Part shown: positions 8,386 through 17,143 of the stretch, one piece after another | Layout: each line of letters opens with the position of its first letter | Position numbering within the stretch: position 1 is the stretch's first letter | NCBI RefSeq assembly: GCF_024756275.1 | Contig: NZ_JANUGQ010000010.1 | Location: forward strand, 62,001 to 126,000 | Direction: 5' to 3' | Origin: Streptomyces pyxinae | Lineage (GTDB): Bacteria > Actinomycetota > Actinomycetes > Streptomycetales > Streptomycetaceae | Length of the DNA: 64,000 nucleotides | The notes under the pieces: generated by a model | Databases searched by the model: none | Told to the model about the DNA's origin: nothing | The model's input: the letters and a program-made list of their open reading frames with translations, nothing else | Made by a program: the position numbers and the translations under genes

Positions 8386-8753
8386 TCGGCCCCGTTCTCC
8401 CCGGGGCCATGAGCGCCTCCCCGGGCCCCTGGCGGGCTTTCCCGGGACCCGGGCGCCTCCCCCGGGGCTTCCTGGCGTGCCTTCCCGGGGCCTCGGGTGC
8501 CGCCCCGGGGCCTCGGGCGCCTCTCCGGGGCCCACGTGGCGGGCCCGTGCGGCAGGGCCCGTGCGGCAGGGCCCGTGCGGCGGAGGCGTGGTCCGTACGG
8601 CGGGGCCGGGACCCGGGAGGGCCCTTCGGCCCTCCGTTCGAGGCCCGGCCGGGACCGTTCGCCTCTGTTGGTGGCGTATCCGCCGTTTGATCATGGTCCG
8701 GCGGCAGTCGGCCTGCCGTCGCCCGGGACGGATTCCCGGGCGGAACGGAGCAG

Positions 8754-10499
8754 ATGGGGAGGCCCTGTCCGGTGGACACGGTGAGTGGTGACGAGTTGGC
8801 GACCACGGGGCGGTCCCCCGCGCCCGGCGAGACGCCGGCGCGGGCGGAGCGCCCGTCGTGGGTGGAGTGGCTGACGACCACCGACCACAAGAAGATAGGC
8901 ACGATGTACCTGGTCTCGGCCTTCTTCTTCTTCATCGTCGGCGGGGTCATGGCCCTGGCGATGCGCGCCGAACTGGCCCGCCCGGGTACGCAGATCCTGT
9001 CGAACGAGCAGTTCAACCAGGCGTTCACGATGCACGGCTCGATCATGCTGCTGCTCTTCGCCATGCCGCTGTTCACCGGCTTCGCCAACTGGATCATGCC
9101 GTTGCAGATCGGGGCGCCCGATGTGGCCTTCCCCCGGCTGAACATGCTGGCCTTCTGGCTCTTCCTGTTCGGCTCGCTGATCGCGGCGGGCAGCTTCCTC
9201 ACTCCGCAGGGCGCCCCGGACTTCGGCTGGTTCCTCTATGTGCCGCTCTCGGACGCCACCCACTCCCCCGGCCTCGGCGCGGATCTCTGGATCATGGGTG
9301 TGGCGCTCTCCGGCTTCGGCAGCATCGCGGGCGCGGTCAACTTCATCACCACCATCATCTGCATGCGCGCGCCCGGCATAACGATGTTCCGGATGCCGAT
9401 CTTCACCTGGAACGTGCTGCTCACCGCGCTGCTGGTGCTGCTGGTCTTCCCGGTGCTGGCGGCGGCGCTCTTCGCTCTGGAGGCGGACCGCAAGTTCGGC
9501 TCGCACATCTATGACCCGGCCAACGGCGGCGCGTTGCTCTGGCAGCATCTCTTCTGGTTCTTCGGCCATCCCGAGGTGTACATCCTGGCGCTGCCGTTCT
9601 TCGGGATCGTCTCCGAGGTGATCCCGGTCTTCTCCCGGAAGCCGATGTTCGGTTACATCGGTCTGGTGGCGGCGACCATCGCCATCGCGGGCCTGTCGGT
9701 GACGGTGTGGGCGCACCACATGTATGTCACCGGCGGTGTGCTGCTGCCGTTCTTCTCCTTCATGACCTTCCTGATCGCGGTCCCGACCGGTGTGAAGTTC
9801 TTCAACTGGATCGGCACCATGTGGAAGGGGTCGCTCTCCTTCGAGACGCCGATGCTCTGGACCACCGGCTTCCTGGTGACGTTCGTCTTCGGTGGGCTGA
9901 CCGGGGTCATCCTGGCCTCGCCGCCGCTGGACTTCCATGTCTCCGACTCGTACTTCGTGGTCGCCCACTTCCACTACACGCTCTTCGGCACCGTGGTGTA
10001 CGCGATGTTCGCCGGCTTCCACTTCTGGTGGCCCAAGTTCACCGGCAAGATGCTGGACGAGCGGCTCGGCAAGATCACCTTCTGGACGCTCACCGTGGGC
10101 TTCCATCTGACCTTCCTGGTGCAGCACTGGCTGGGCGCGGAGGGCATGCCCCGGCGGTACGCGGACTATCTGGCCGCCGACGGCTTCACCGCGCTCAACA
10201 CCCTGTCCAGCATCGGCTCGTTCGTGCTCGGCCTGTCCTTCCTGCCGTTCTTCTACAACATCTGGAAGACCGCCAAGTACGGCGCGAAGGTCGAGGTGGA
10301 CGACCCCTGGGGGTACGGCCGTTCGCTGGAGTGGGCGACCTCCTGCCCGCCGCCGCGCCACAACTTCCTGGTGCTGCCGCGCATTCGCTCGGAGTCGCCC
10401 GCCTTCGACCTGCACCACCCGGAGATCGCGGCCCTCGCCGCCGGTGCGTCCGCCCCGGTGGCCGCCGCTGCCGGTGCCGTCACGGAGCAGGGCGAGTGA
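8754..10499 (+). CDS. ctaD: Cytochrome c oxidase subunit I (aa3-type)
   Basis: A 581-residue polytopic protein carrying the haem a/a3 and CuB site of terminal oxidase. It reduces oxygen to water and pumps protons in the cell membrane. Hallmarks: the N-terminal [12 protein letters not shown], haem-ligand region [39 protein letters not shown] and [14 protein letters not shown], with twelve expected membrane segments. ATG 8754 has GGAG upstream; an in-frame GTG at 8772 with GGGGAGG is nearly as good, so the first six residues are uncertain. No ctaC, ctaE or qcr genes are adjacent, and only one small membrane protein follows. It may therefore be a second copy rather than the main ctaCDFE-qcr locus. 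Confidence 0.95.
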   Translation: MGRPCPVDTVSGDELATTGRSPAPGETPARAERPSWVEWLTTTDHKKIGTMYLVSAFFFFIVGGVMALAMRAELARPGTQILSNEQFNQAFTMHGSIMLLLFAMPLFTGFANWIMPLQIGAPDVAFPRLNMLAFWLFLFGSLIAAGSFLTPQGAPDFGWFLYVPLSDATHSPGLGADLWIMGVALSGFGSIAGAVNFITTIICMRAPGITMFRMPIFTWNVLLTALLVLLVFPVLAAALFALEADRKFGSHIYDPANGGALLWQHLFWFFGHPEVYILALPFFGIVSEVIPVFSRKPMFGYIGLVAATIAIAGLSVTVWAHHMYVTGGVLLPFFSFMTFLIAVPTGVKFFNWIGTMWKGSLSFETPMLWTTGFLVTFVFGGLTGVILASPPLDFHVSDSYFVVAHFHYTLFGTVVYAMFAGFHFWWPKFTGKMLDERLGKITFWTLTVGFHLTFLVQHWLGAEGMPRRYADYLAADGFTALNTLSSIGSFVLGLSFLPFFYNIWKTAKYGAKVEVDDPWGYGRSLEWATSCPPPRHNFLVLPRIRSESPAFDLHHPEIAALAAGASAPVAAAAGAVTEQGE

Positions 10500-11113
10500 C
10501 CGGCTCCCCGGTGGTGCCCGCGCTGGGCCTCGCCGCGGTGGCGGCGGCGGGGTGTGTCTGGTACGTGCCCTCGCTGGCCGATCTGCGGGCGGGCGCCGAC
10601 CGGCCCGCCTCGCGCCGGCTCGCCGCCACCGGCTGTCTCACCGGCTGGTCCTCGGTCGCGCTGCTGGTCCCGCTGCTTCTGCTGGCGCCCGGGTGGGCGG
10701 CGCTCGGGACGGCGGTGGCGGGCGCGGCGGCCACCGTGGTGCTGCGGCTCCGGGCGGTGGCGGTGCGCCGTCGCGAGGAGTGGGAGGCGGCGGTCGACTG
10801 GGCGGCGCTGCGACTGCCGGGCCCGCTCCCCGGTGACGGGCGGGGCCGGACCGGTTCGCCCGGCCGGGTGGCGGCTTGGCTGGGCCTGGCGCCGGCCGCC
10901 GCGGTGGTGCTGGTGCTGGGCGCGGCCGCCCTGGGGGCCGGGCCGCCGGCACTGCTGCTGGGGCCGGTCGTGCCGGTGGTCGCGGTGGTGGTGCTGGTGG
11001 CGAGGGCCGCCGGCCGGCCCCGGGGCGGCCCGGCCGCGGTCCCGGCGATCCCGGCGCAGCGGACGCGGGGCGGCAGGACTTCGGGGCGGCCCGGAGGCGC
11101 GGCGCGGACGTGA
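10496..11113 (+). CDS. Small integral membrane protein coupled to ctaD
   Basis: A 205-residue protein starts at GTG 10496, overlapping the ctaD stop by 4 nt (GTGA). It has about four hydrophobic segments: residues 7-20, roughly 43-70 (possibly two), and two near 125-165, separated by an Arg-rich loop ([12 protein letters not shown]). The tail is basic and Gly/Arg-rich. I do not recognise a family. Coupling to ctaD suggests an oxidase accessory or assembly role. It lacks the CuA motif of subunit II and looks unlike CtaF. Confidence 0.7.
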   Translation: MTGSPVVPALGLAAVAAAGCVWYVPSLADLRAGADRPASRRLAATGCLTGWSSVALLVPLLLLAPGWAALGTAVAGAAATVVLRLRAVAVRRREEWEAAVDWAALRLPGPLPGDGRGRTGSPGRVAAWLGLAPAAAVVLVLGAAALGAGPPALLLGPVVPVVAVVVLVARAAGRPRGGPAAVPAIPAQRTRGGRTSGRPGGAART

Positions 11114-11166
11114 CGGACCCGCCGCGGGTGACGGCGGTGGCCCGGTCGCTCTCCGGCGGCGGGGCC

Positions 11167-11202
11167 GCCGGCCGTCCCCGCCGGGCGCGTCGGGCGGCCG
11201 GC
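11167..11202. terminator. Bidirectional hairpin between convergent genes
   Basis: An 11-bp stem (11167-11177 with 11192-11202, one G-T pair) lies in the 113-nt gap between the convergent membrane-protein and reductase genes. Confidence 0.5.
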
Positions 11203-11226
11203 CCGTCCGCCGGTCCCGGGCGACCG

Positions 11227-12117
11227 TCACATCAGATGGGCGTAGGCCTCGGGGTGGTGCTCCAGATATTCGGCGAGGGTGACCGGCTCATGGCCGGTCA
11301 GCCGGCGCACGGTGTCCGCGATGGTGCTCAGCTCGCCGGTGGCGATCGCCTCGTAGGAGGTGACCCAGCCGGTGACCTCCCAGTCCGCCGCGCCGTACCC
11401 GTCGCGTGAGGCGTACGCCTCCTCCCGGGTCTCGGGCAGATAGCGGACGGTCCGTCCGGTCACCCGGCTCAGCGCCTCGGCGGCGTCCGCGAGGCCGATC
11501 GCCTCCCGGCCGGTCACGTCGTAGCTCAGCCCGTCGTGGCTGGTGCCGAGGAGCACCTCGGCGGCCACGTCCGCGATGTCGTCGTGGGCCACGGCGGAGA
11601 CCCGGCCGTTGCCCGCCGGGCCCCGGATCACGCCGTCCCGGCCGGCCATCGCGGGGAGCGCGGCGAGATAGAAGCTGTCCCGGAGGAAGGTGTACGAGAG
11701 GCCGGGCACGCCCGCGATATGGCGTTCGGTGTGCCAGTGGTCGCGGGCGAAGGTGAAGGTCGCCCCGGGGGCCGCGCCGAGGAAGGAGAGATAGACGATC
11801 CGGCGCACGCCCGCCGCGACCGCCGCGTCCACCGCGCTCCGGTGTTCCCGCACCCGGTCGGCGCTCTCCCGGGCGGAGACCAGGAAGAGGGTGTCGGCCC
11901 CGTCCAGGGCCCGGCGCATGGCCTCGCCGTCGCCGTATTCCGCCGGGTCCGCTCTGACCGCGCCGGGCAGCTCGGGCAGCCGGGCGGGGTCCCGGCCGAC
12001 CAGGCGGGTGGCGAGCCCCGAGGCGGCGAGCCGGCGGGCGACCCGGCCGCCGACCTGGCCGCTCGCGCCGGTGACGGCGACGACGGAGGGGGCGGCGGAG
12101 GCGCTCGGTTGCGACAT
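11227..12117 (-). CDS. NmrA-like NAD(P)-binding reductase
   Basis: A 296-residue atypical short-chain dehydrogenase. The Rossmann motif VVAVTGASGQVGGRVARRL (12-30) is followed by LVGRDPARL, which suggests NADP binding, and YLSFLGAAPGATFTFARDHWHTER. The pattern is typical of NmrA and QorB-like NAD(P)H:quinone oxidoreductases. The SDR Tyr-x3-Lys catalytic pair is not evident, as usual for NmrA proteins, which can be redox sensors rather than enzymes. The gene stands alone in the same direction as the beta-lactamase gene upstream of it, 222 nt away. Substrate unknown. Confidence 0.85.
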   Translation of the reverse strand: MSQPSASAAPSVVAVTGASGQVGGRVARRLAASGLATRLVGRDPARLPELPGAVRADPAEYGDGEAMRRALDGADTLFLVSARESADRVREHRSAVDAAVAAGVRRIVYLSFLGAAPGATFTFARDHWHTERHIAGVPGLSYTFLRDSFYLAALPAMAGRDGVIRGPAGNGRVSAVAHDDIADVAAEVLLGTSHDGLSYDVTGREAIGLADAAEALSRVTGRTVRYLPETREEAYASRDGYGAADWEVTGWVTSYEAIATGELSTIADTVRRLTGHEPVTLAEYLEHHPEAYAHLM

Positions 12118-12339
12118 GGCGGTTCCTTTCCCGGACGGGGCCGGCCGGACCCCGCCAGTCTCCGTGCTCGGCGGCGGTTTCGCAGGCCGGGCCCCGGGGG
12201 GGGGCGTGCGGCGGAGGGCCGGCGGGCGGCGCCGGCGGTCCCGGGACGGCGCCCCGGCAGCGCCGCGACGCCGATGGCCCCGGGGCGGAGCGGCCCGGGG
12301 GCTCCCTGGGGGGCGGCCCCGGAAGCTTCGGTGCGGCCG

Positions 12340-13284
12340 CTACCCCAGTGCCCCGGCGGCCAGCGCGGCGACCCGGGCGATGAGCGCCTCGTCGGCCGGG
12401 GCGCCGGCGTCGCGGTGGGTGGTGAGCACGGAGAGGACGACGGGGCTGCCGCCGGGGCTCCAGGCCACGCCCACGTCATGGGCGGTGCCGTACGCACCGG
12501 TGCCGGTCTTGTCCGCGAGGATCCATCCGGCCGGGAGGCCGGCGCGCAGCCGCTTGCCGCTGGTGGTGTTGTCCAGCAGCCAGCCGGTCAGCCGCTCCCG
12601 GTCCGCCGGGTCCAGCGCCTTCCCGAGCACCAGCCGCTGATAGGTCCGGCCGATGGCGCGGGGCGTGGTGGTGTCGGTGACCCGATCCGGTTCGGCCGAG
12701 TTCAGCTCGGGCTCCCAGCGGTCGAGCCGGGTGGCCTCGTCCCCGGTGGAGCGGCAGAAGCGGGTGACGGCGGCCGGTCCGCCCAGCTCCCGCATCAGCA
12801 GATTGGCGGCGGCGTTGTCGCTGTAGGCGATGGCCGCCGAGCAGAGGGCGGCGACCGTCATGCCGTCGGCGAGGTTGTACGCCAGCCCGGTGAGCGGGGC
12901 ATAGCCGGCCTTCTCGGTGTCGGCCTCGGTGTAGCGGATGCGCCGGGCGAGAAAGGTGCCGTCGTGGTCGAGGTCGCGGAGGACGGCGGCCACGGCGAGG
13001 GGCTTGAAGGCGGAACACATCGGGAACCGTTCGTCCGCCCGGTGCCGGAGGGTGTGACCGGTCACGGTGTGGTGCGCGAACACACCGAGGCGTACGCCGT
13101 GTTCCCGTTCCAGCTTCCGCAGTCCGGCCCCGGCTTCGGCGAGTCCGCTTCCCGCAGCCTCCGCACGGCCGGGAAGCCGGCTCCCGGCGGCGACGGCGGA
13201 ACCGGCGGCGCCGGCGGCCAGCGCCGTGCCCGCGCCCAGGGCCAGCAGCGAGCGGCGGGTGGTACGGGCTCCTCGGTCGTCCAC
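12340..13284 (-). CDS. Class A beta-lactamase, Tat-exported
   Basis: A serine beta-lactamase that hydrolyses the beta-lactam ring through an acyl-enzyme intermediate. All class A motifs are present in this 314-residue product: Ser91-A-F-Lys94 (Ambler S70/K73), SDN 155-157 (S130), E191-P-E-L-N195 (omega-loop E166/N170) and KTG 259-261. A twin-arginine signal is visible at the N-terminus (TTRRSLLALGAGTALAAG), with a likely Ala-rich cleavage region near residues 29-45. GTG 13284 is chosen because AAGGAG lies 7 nt upstream; a longer GTG start at 13317 lacks a site. No blaR/blaI-type regulator is adjacent. Such enzymes are common on Streptomyces chromosomes; the substrate range cannot be read from sequence. 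Confidence 0.93.
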   Translation of the reverse strand: MDDRGARTTRRSLLALGAGTALAAGAAGSAVAAGSRLPGRAEAAGSGLAEAGAGLRKLEREHGVRLGVFAHHTVTGHTLRHRADERFPMCSAFKPLAVAAVLRDLDHDGTFLARRIRYTEADTEKAGYAPLTGLAYNLADGMTVAALCSAAIAYSDNAAANLLMRELGGPAAVTRFCRSTGDEATRLDRWEPELNSAEPDRVTDTTTPRAIGRTYQRLVLGKALDPADRERLTGWLLDNTTSGKRLRAGLPAGWILADKTGTGAYGTAHDVGVAWSPGGSPVVLSVLTTHRDAGAPADEALIARVAALAAGALG

Positions 13285-13399
13285 GTGTCGTCTCCTTCCG
13301 GTGGGCGGTGGTGACACCGGTCAGGACGCCCCACCGGCCCCAGTGGTTCCGGGAACACCGCGGGTCCCACCGCGCCCCGGGCTCACGGCTCGGCACGGG

Positions 13400-13440
13400 G
13401 GAAGGCCCCGGCTCCGCTCGAAGCGGGGCCGGGGCCTTCC
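13400..13440. terminator. Strong hairpin downstream of small secreted protein gene
   Basis: A 13-bp perfect stem (13400-13412 with 13428-13440), extended inside by CCGC/GCGG, ends the minus-strand gene whose stop is at 13467. It also separates it from the beta-lactamase gene. Confidence 0.8.
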
Positions 13441-13466
13441 TGGTGCGGTGGGCAGGTCCGGACGGG

Positions 13467-13874
13467 TCAGAGGATGTCGACCAGGACCTTGGAGATGTCG
13501 ATCGGGATGGAGAGCTTGTTGACGTAGGTGTCGACGGTGGCGACGGCCAGGTCGACCTTCTGGAGGATGACGGCGGTGCCGGCCTTGACGTCGGCCACGT
13601 CCTCCAGCGAGGTCTCCAGGATGTTCAGGTCGTTGTTGCTGAGAACGTTGATGTCCTGGACGTTCAGGTTCACGTTCTTGACCACGTTGCCGATGCCGGT
13701 GATGGTGCCGGTGCACGTGACGACGTGGGCCGACCCGCTGCCGGAGTTGGAGCAGGTGTACGGGTGCGTCGTGGTGGACGCGCCCGTGGTGGCGGCGGAG
13801 GCGGGAAGCACGGCGCCGGCCATCAGCAGGGTGCTCGCGGCGGTGACAGTGGCCAGCGCGAACATCTTGCGCAT
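13467..13874 (-). CDS. Small secreted protein, rodlin-like motif, function unknown
   Basis: A 135-residue protein with a clean Sec signal peptide (MRKMFALATVTAASTLLMAG, cleavage near ASA, residue 27). ATG 13874 has a GAGGAG Shine-Dalgarno. The mature part begins with a Thr-rich stretch and two cysteines 13 residues apart (TCSNSGSG...VVTCTG) that may form a disulphide. The rest is a beta-prone Val/Asn/Asp-rich region with no Trp. The motif NVQDINVLSNNDLN resembles the VQD-NVL-DLN core I remember from rodlins, and a true rodlin lies 3.3 kb away, but the overall sequence is not a clear rodlin. A cell-wall or aerial-surface protein is a reasonable guess. Confidence 0.72.
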   Translation of the reverse strand: MRKMFALATVTAASTLLMAGAVLPASAATTGASTTTHPYTCSNSGSGSAHVVTCTGTITGIGNVVKNVNLNVQDINVLSNNDLNILETSLEDVADVKAGTAVILQKVDLAVATVDTYVNKLSIPIDISKVLVDIL

Positions 13875-14127
13875 GACGGACTCCTCTCGGTTCGAAGGGC
13901 TGCACCCGATCGGTGCGGGGATGACACTGCCGCCCGTCGCGCCGGCCCGGCCAGAGGGGTTCCGGACCCCTCGGCGGCCGGGCTTTCCGGCGCGATTCCG
14001 CTCACCGCCCGCCGGAGCGTGTGTGGTCCGCGCCGGTTCGCAACGGCGCAGCCGGTGATGGTTTTCGTGGTCGGACGCGCCCCGTCCGGCCGGCTCTGGG
14101 GCCGGTTGCCTCCGGCATAGTCCCCAC

Positions 14128-14278
14128 GGCATCTGCCGTGTGGCAGTGCCCGCTCTCGGCCAGCACTGACATTGGCGGTTTCCCATACGCGTGCGACACG
14201 CCGTATGGGCTCTGGCGCACCACCTTTCGCACCGGCGCGCCCGGACCGACCGAAGTGCGAAAGTTGCCGGATGGCAAC
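14128..14278. promoter_or_regulatory. Cluster of four inverted repeats upstream of secreted-protein gene
   Basis: Within 150 nt of a 637-nt intergenic region there are four clear inverted repeats: CTGCC-GTGT-GGCAG (14133-14146); CCATACG...CGTATGG (14183-14208), whose arms extend inwards by CGTG/CACG with one bulge; CTTTCGCAC...GTGCGAAAG (14224-14232, 14255-14263); and GTTGCC-GGAT-GGCAAC (14263-14278). The stretch is less GC-rich than its surroundings. I see no supported gene in 13875-14511. The repeats may be operators for the minus-strand gene starting at 13874, about 250-400 nt away, or part of a structured RNA. Confidence 0.55.
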
Positions 14279-14511
14279 TGTGCACGTCCACAGGCAAACG
14301 CGCCGTCCCGCACATGGCCGGGATCGCCCGCCGCCCGCCACCGGGGGCGGGCCGCGCGCGCCCGGCTCCCGCCTTCCGCTCACCCGGCCCGGCACGGCCG
14401 ACGGCCCCGGAGGTGTCTCCACCCACCAGGACGCCGGACGACCGGGTGGAGGTTGCCCGGACCGGCCCCCGGATGACGCGCGGCTCCCGCCGCGGGCCGG
14501 CTCGGGGCCGG

Positions 14512-16311
14512 CTACCGGCCCTGCGGAGACCTTCCCGGGGCCGCCGGCTTCGCGCCGTCGATGTCCGGGGCGTTCCAGCCCGGGTCCATGGCGAGCGCCT
14601 TGAGCAGCGGGACGTTCATCGGCGGGCCGACCCGCGTGGCGTCGGCATCGGCCCGTGGCGCGTTGTACGCCACCACGGTGACCTCCCGGCCGCCGGGCCG
14701 CGCGCCCGTGAACACCCAGCGGACCGTCCGGTCACCGCCGCCCTTCACCGGCTCCTGGCGCACCGTCAGCCGGGGCTCGGCGGACCGGTTGGTCCTCTCC
14801 GGGCCGAGGTAGACCTCGACGGCACCCGGCCCGAGGCCGTCCTGGTTCCAGACCGTGCGGTAGACACATGGCCCGTCGCAGTCCGGGGCGGCGAACTTCT
14901 TCGCGTCGCGCGCGTGGAGACGGACCGCCGCCTGGGCGCTCCGGATCATTTCGAGCCGCGCACCTCCAGCGGTGGGGCCGTAGAGGGTCTCCCGGGGCGC
15001 GGCGGGCAGTTCGTCCAGCGCGGGGCGCCACTGCGGCGAGGTCGCCAGGGCGGCCAGCCGCTCGGTGGTGAGCGGCGGCAGCTCACGGGTGGCCGGGCCG
15101 GCCTCGGACGCGGCGTTCCGTTCGGTGATCCGGACCAGATCGCCCCGGCCGGAGAGATAGGTGGCCGCCCAGGCCCGCCGGACGGTGCCGGCTTTGCGCT
15201 GCTGGGACTGGTCCACCCGCAGCCGGCCGCCGTCCGGCCGGGTGGCCGGCGCGCAGTCGGGGATGCCCCGGCAGCTCACGGCCTGCCGGGCGGAGAACCC
15301 CTGGGGGTCCACCCGGTAGAGCTCGGCGGTGACCTGCGCGGCCCCCCGCCCGTCGTCGTACCGCAGCGCCACCGAGGGGCCCAGCGGGTCGGTGGTGCCC
15401 CGGGCCCGCTCGACGGTGTGTCCCGGTTCGGGCAGCATCCCCGCGAGCAGGGTGGCCAGCCGTTCGCCGGAGAACTTCCCGGACGGGGAGAGAAAGGCGG
15501 GGTCCAGCGCCGGCTCACCGGCCAGCGGGTCCCCGAGCCGGAAGCGCGCCAGCTCCTGGCGCCACGCAGGGGCGTTGAGCCGGTCCATCTCGTACATCAG
15601 CACTGGCGCCTTGCGGGTCCCGGTGGCCCGGGCCGGGTCCGGGGCGTTCCAGACGGTGGCCTCGACGAAGTGTCCGTCGGCGGTGATGAGCTCGCTCCGC
15701 ACGGACTTCGTGGCGAGGGTGGTGTAGGGGGCCCGGGCGCTCTCGACGGTCCGTGTCCGGCCGCCGTCCGGCAGCGTGCGCACCCGGCACCGCGGGTCGG
15801 TCCGCTCGCAGCCAGAGGCGGACCGGTGGGCGTCCGCCCGGCCCATCCGGAACTCGACGAGTCCGGCGCCCTTGCCGTCGTCGTACACGAAGGAGACATG
15901 CGCGTACTCGCCCGCGCCCCGGGGCAGCTCCCGCTGCTGGGAGAAGGTCCCGGCGGGAGTCAACTGCCGCCAGATCTCGTGTATCCGGCCGCCGTCCACG
16001 TGGTCGGTGCGCCGGGCCACCTCGCTCCCCCCTCCCAGCAGTCCGCCGGCCCAGGCGCCGGTACCCAGCAGGCTGAGCACGGCCGCACCGGCGGCCGCGG
16101 TCGCCGCCCGGCGGCGGCGTACGCTCCGGCGGCCCCGGGCCACACCACCCGCCACCAGGGCGCTCTGGTCGCCGTCGAACGTCCCGCCGACCCGGCGGAG
16201 CATCTCAGCGAGCTCCGCCTCGAAGGCCGTGGGGGAATCCGGGGGCGTCGCGGGTGCCTCAGGCGTGGGCGACACAGGGGAGGCCGGGGGGGTGTGGGAT
16301 GTCGAGGACAT
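14512..16311 (-). CDS. Single-pass membrane protein with three repeated extracellular domains, partner of ECF sigma factor
   Basis: The 599-residue protein has a cytoplasmic N-terminus of about 65 residues, an RRRR stop and one membrane segment (about 69-91). A large outer part carries three related repeats. Each has a YDDGKGAGLVEF-like strand followed by basic and Cys-containing strands, and ends in a Leu-x2-Leu-Ala-x-(D/S)P-x-W-type motif (AALATSPQW, KALAMDPGW). ATG 16311 has AAGGTGG 7 nt upstream. An alternative ATG at 16389 overlaps the sigma-factor stop (ATGA) and would add 26 residues; either way the genes are closely coupled. It lacks the HxxxCxxC zinc motif of ZAS anti-sigma factors. 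I know similar proteins only as uncharacterised companions of SigE-type sigma genes. A role as anti-sigma factor or surface sensor is inference. Confidence 0.72.
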   Translation of the reverse strand: MSSTSHTPPASPVSPTPEAPATPPDSPTAFEAELAEMLRRVGGTFDGDQSALVAGGVARGRRSVRRRRAATAAAGAAVLSLLGTGAWAGGLLGGGSEVARRTDHVDGGRIHEIWRQLTPAGTFSQQRELPRGAGEYAHVSFVYDDGKGAGLVEFRMGRADAHRSASGCERTDPRCRVRTLPDGGRTRTVESARAPYTTLATKSVRSELITADGHFVEATVWNAPDPARATGTRKAPVLMYEMDRLNAPAWRQELARFRLGDPLAGEPALDPAFLSPSGKFSGERLATLLAGMLPEPGHTVERARGTTDPLGPSVALRYDDGRGAAQVTAELYRVDPQGFSARQAVSCRGIPDCAPATRPDGGRLRVDQSQQRKAGTVRRAWAATYLSGRGDLVRITERNAASEAGPATRELPPLTTERLAALATSPQWRPALDELPAAPRETLYGPTAGGARLEMIRSAQAAVRLHARDAKKFAAPDCDGPCVYRTVWNQDGLGPGAVEVYLGPERTNRSAEPRLTVRQEPVKGGGDRTVRWVFTGARPGGREVTVVAYNAPRADADATRVGPPMNVPLLKALAMDPGWNAPDIDGAKPAAPGRSPQGR

Positions 16312-16385
16312 GCGGGGGCCACCTTCTCTCTGGGCGTGGGGCGGATTCATGGGAGGCGCGGTCGGCGTGGGCTCCTGATGGGCCC

Positions 16386-16895
16386 TCATGGGGCGACCAG
16401 GTCGGCGAGGTCGGCTCCGAGGGCCGCGCGCAGCTTGGCCAGCGCGCGGGTCGACCGGGTGCGGACGGCCGCGGTGCTGACGCTCATGGCGGCCGCCGTC
16501 TCCTCGACGCTGCGGTCCTCCCAATAGCGCAGCACCACCACCGCGCGGTCCTTGGGCGCCAGCTCACCGAGCGCCTGGAGCAGGGAGATGCGCACCTCCG
16601 GGGAGACCGCCTGACGCTGGGGCGTGTCCGGCAGCTCGGCCAGCGGGTGCTCCGAGGACGACCGGCGTCTGCGATGGGTCAGGAATTCCCGTATCAGCAC
16701 GGTCTGGGCGTACGCCGCGGGGTTGTCGATCCGCCGCCGGCCTCCCCAGACCACGTACATGCGTCGCAGCGTCTCCTGCACCAGGTCCTCGGCGAGATGG
16801 ACATCACCGCTCGTCAGCAGGACCGCCGAGCGGAAGAGATGGCCTGTGCGACCGGTCGCGAACTCCAGAAACCCGTCCGCGCGGGACTGTTTCAT
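16386..16895 (-). CDS. SigE-type ECF RNA polymerase sigma factor
   Basis: A 169-residue sigma-70 family protein that directs RNA polymerase to specific promoters. Region 2 is visible in the first half (LFRSAVLLTSGDVHLAEDLVQETLRRMYV, NPAAYAQTVLIREFL). Region 4 is in the second half (LGELAPKDRAVVVLRYWED, SVEETAAAMSVSTAAVRTRSTRALAKLR). The length and the GHLFRSAVLLTSG start match the actinobacterial SigE family. ATG 16895 is preceded by GGGGAGGG. It is followed without a gap by the membrane protein described separately, and it is divergent from the rodlin gene across a 248-nt region holding a 24-bp palindrome. Rodlin or surface control by this sigma factor is possible but not shown. Confidence 0.92.
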   Translation of the reverse strand: MKQSRADGFLEFATGRTGHLFRSAVLLTSGDVHLAEDLVQETLRRMYVVWGGRRRIDNPAAYAQTVLIREFLTHRRRRSSSEHPLAELPDTPQRQAVSPEVRISLLQALGELAPKDRAVVVLRYWEDRSVEETAAAMSVSTAAVRTRSTRALAKLRAALGADLADLVAP

Positions 16896-16983
16896 TCCCT
16901 CCCCATTTCTCACTGTGCGGAGAGGCGTTCCGTCCCTCCACCCGAACGACGCGGTGGCCCCGCGGAAATGTTTCACACCGGTT

Positions 16984-17007
16984 CGCGGCCACCGCGCGGT
17001 GGCCGCG
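16984..17007. promoter_or_regulatory. 24-bp perfect palindrome between sigma factor and rodlin genes
   Basis: CGCGGCCACCGC at 16984-16995 is followed directly by its exact reverse complement at 16996-17007. It lies 89 nt upstream of the sigma-factor start and 137 nt upstream of the rodlin start, in their shared divergent region. It could be an operator for a dimeric regulator or a cruciform. High local GC lowers its significance somewhat. Confidence 0.5.
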
Positions 17008-17143
17008 GTCGCGGGCGAACGGCGGACGGCGGGGCGCAGACGAGTGAAGTGTCCGGAGGGCCCCGACACGTTCGCGGCGGGGCGGGAAGGGGCTGTAACC
17101 GAGTCGCACCCGGCCGACGGGGCGTCCGAGGAGAAGGATGGAC

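Noticed and set aside
14002..14313. Possible small minus-strand gene in the inverted-repeat cluster
   Set aside because: It has no good ribosome-binding site or recognisable domain, and its codons run through the palindromes; regulatory DNA is the simpler reading.
14191..16527. Long plus-strand frame opposite the three-repeat membrane protein
   Set aside because: No domain, Gly/Val/Arg-rich antisense composition, no ribosome-binding site; the minus frame has a membrane segment, internal repeats and operon context.
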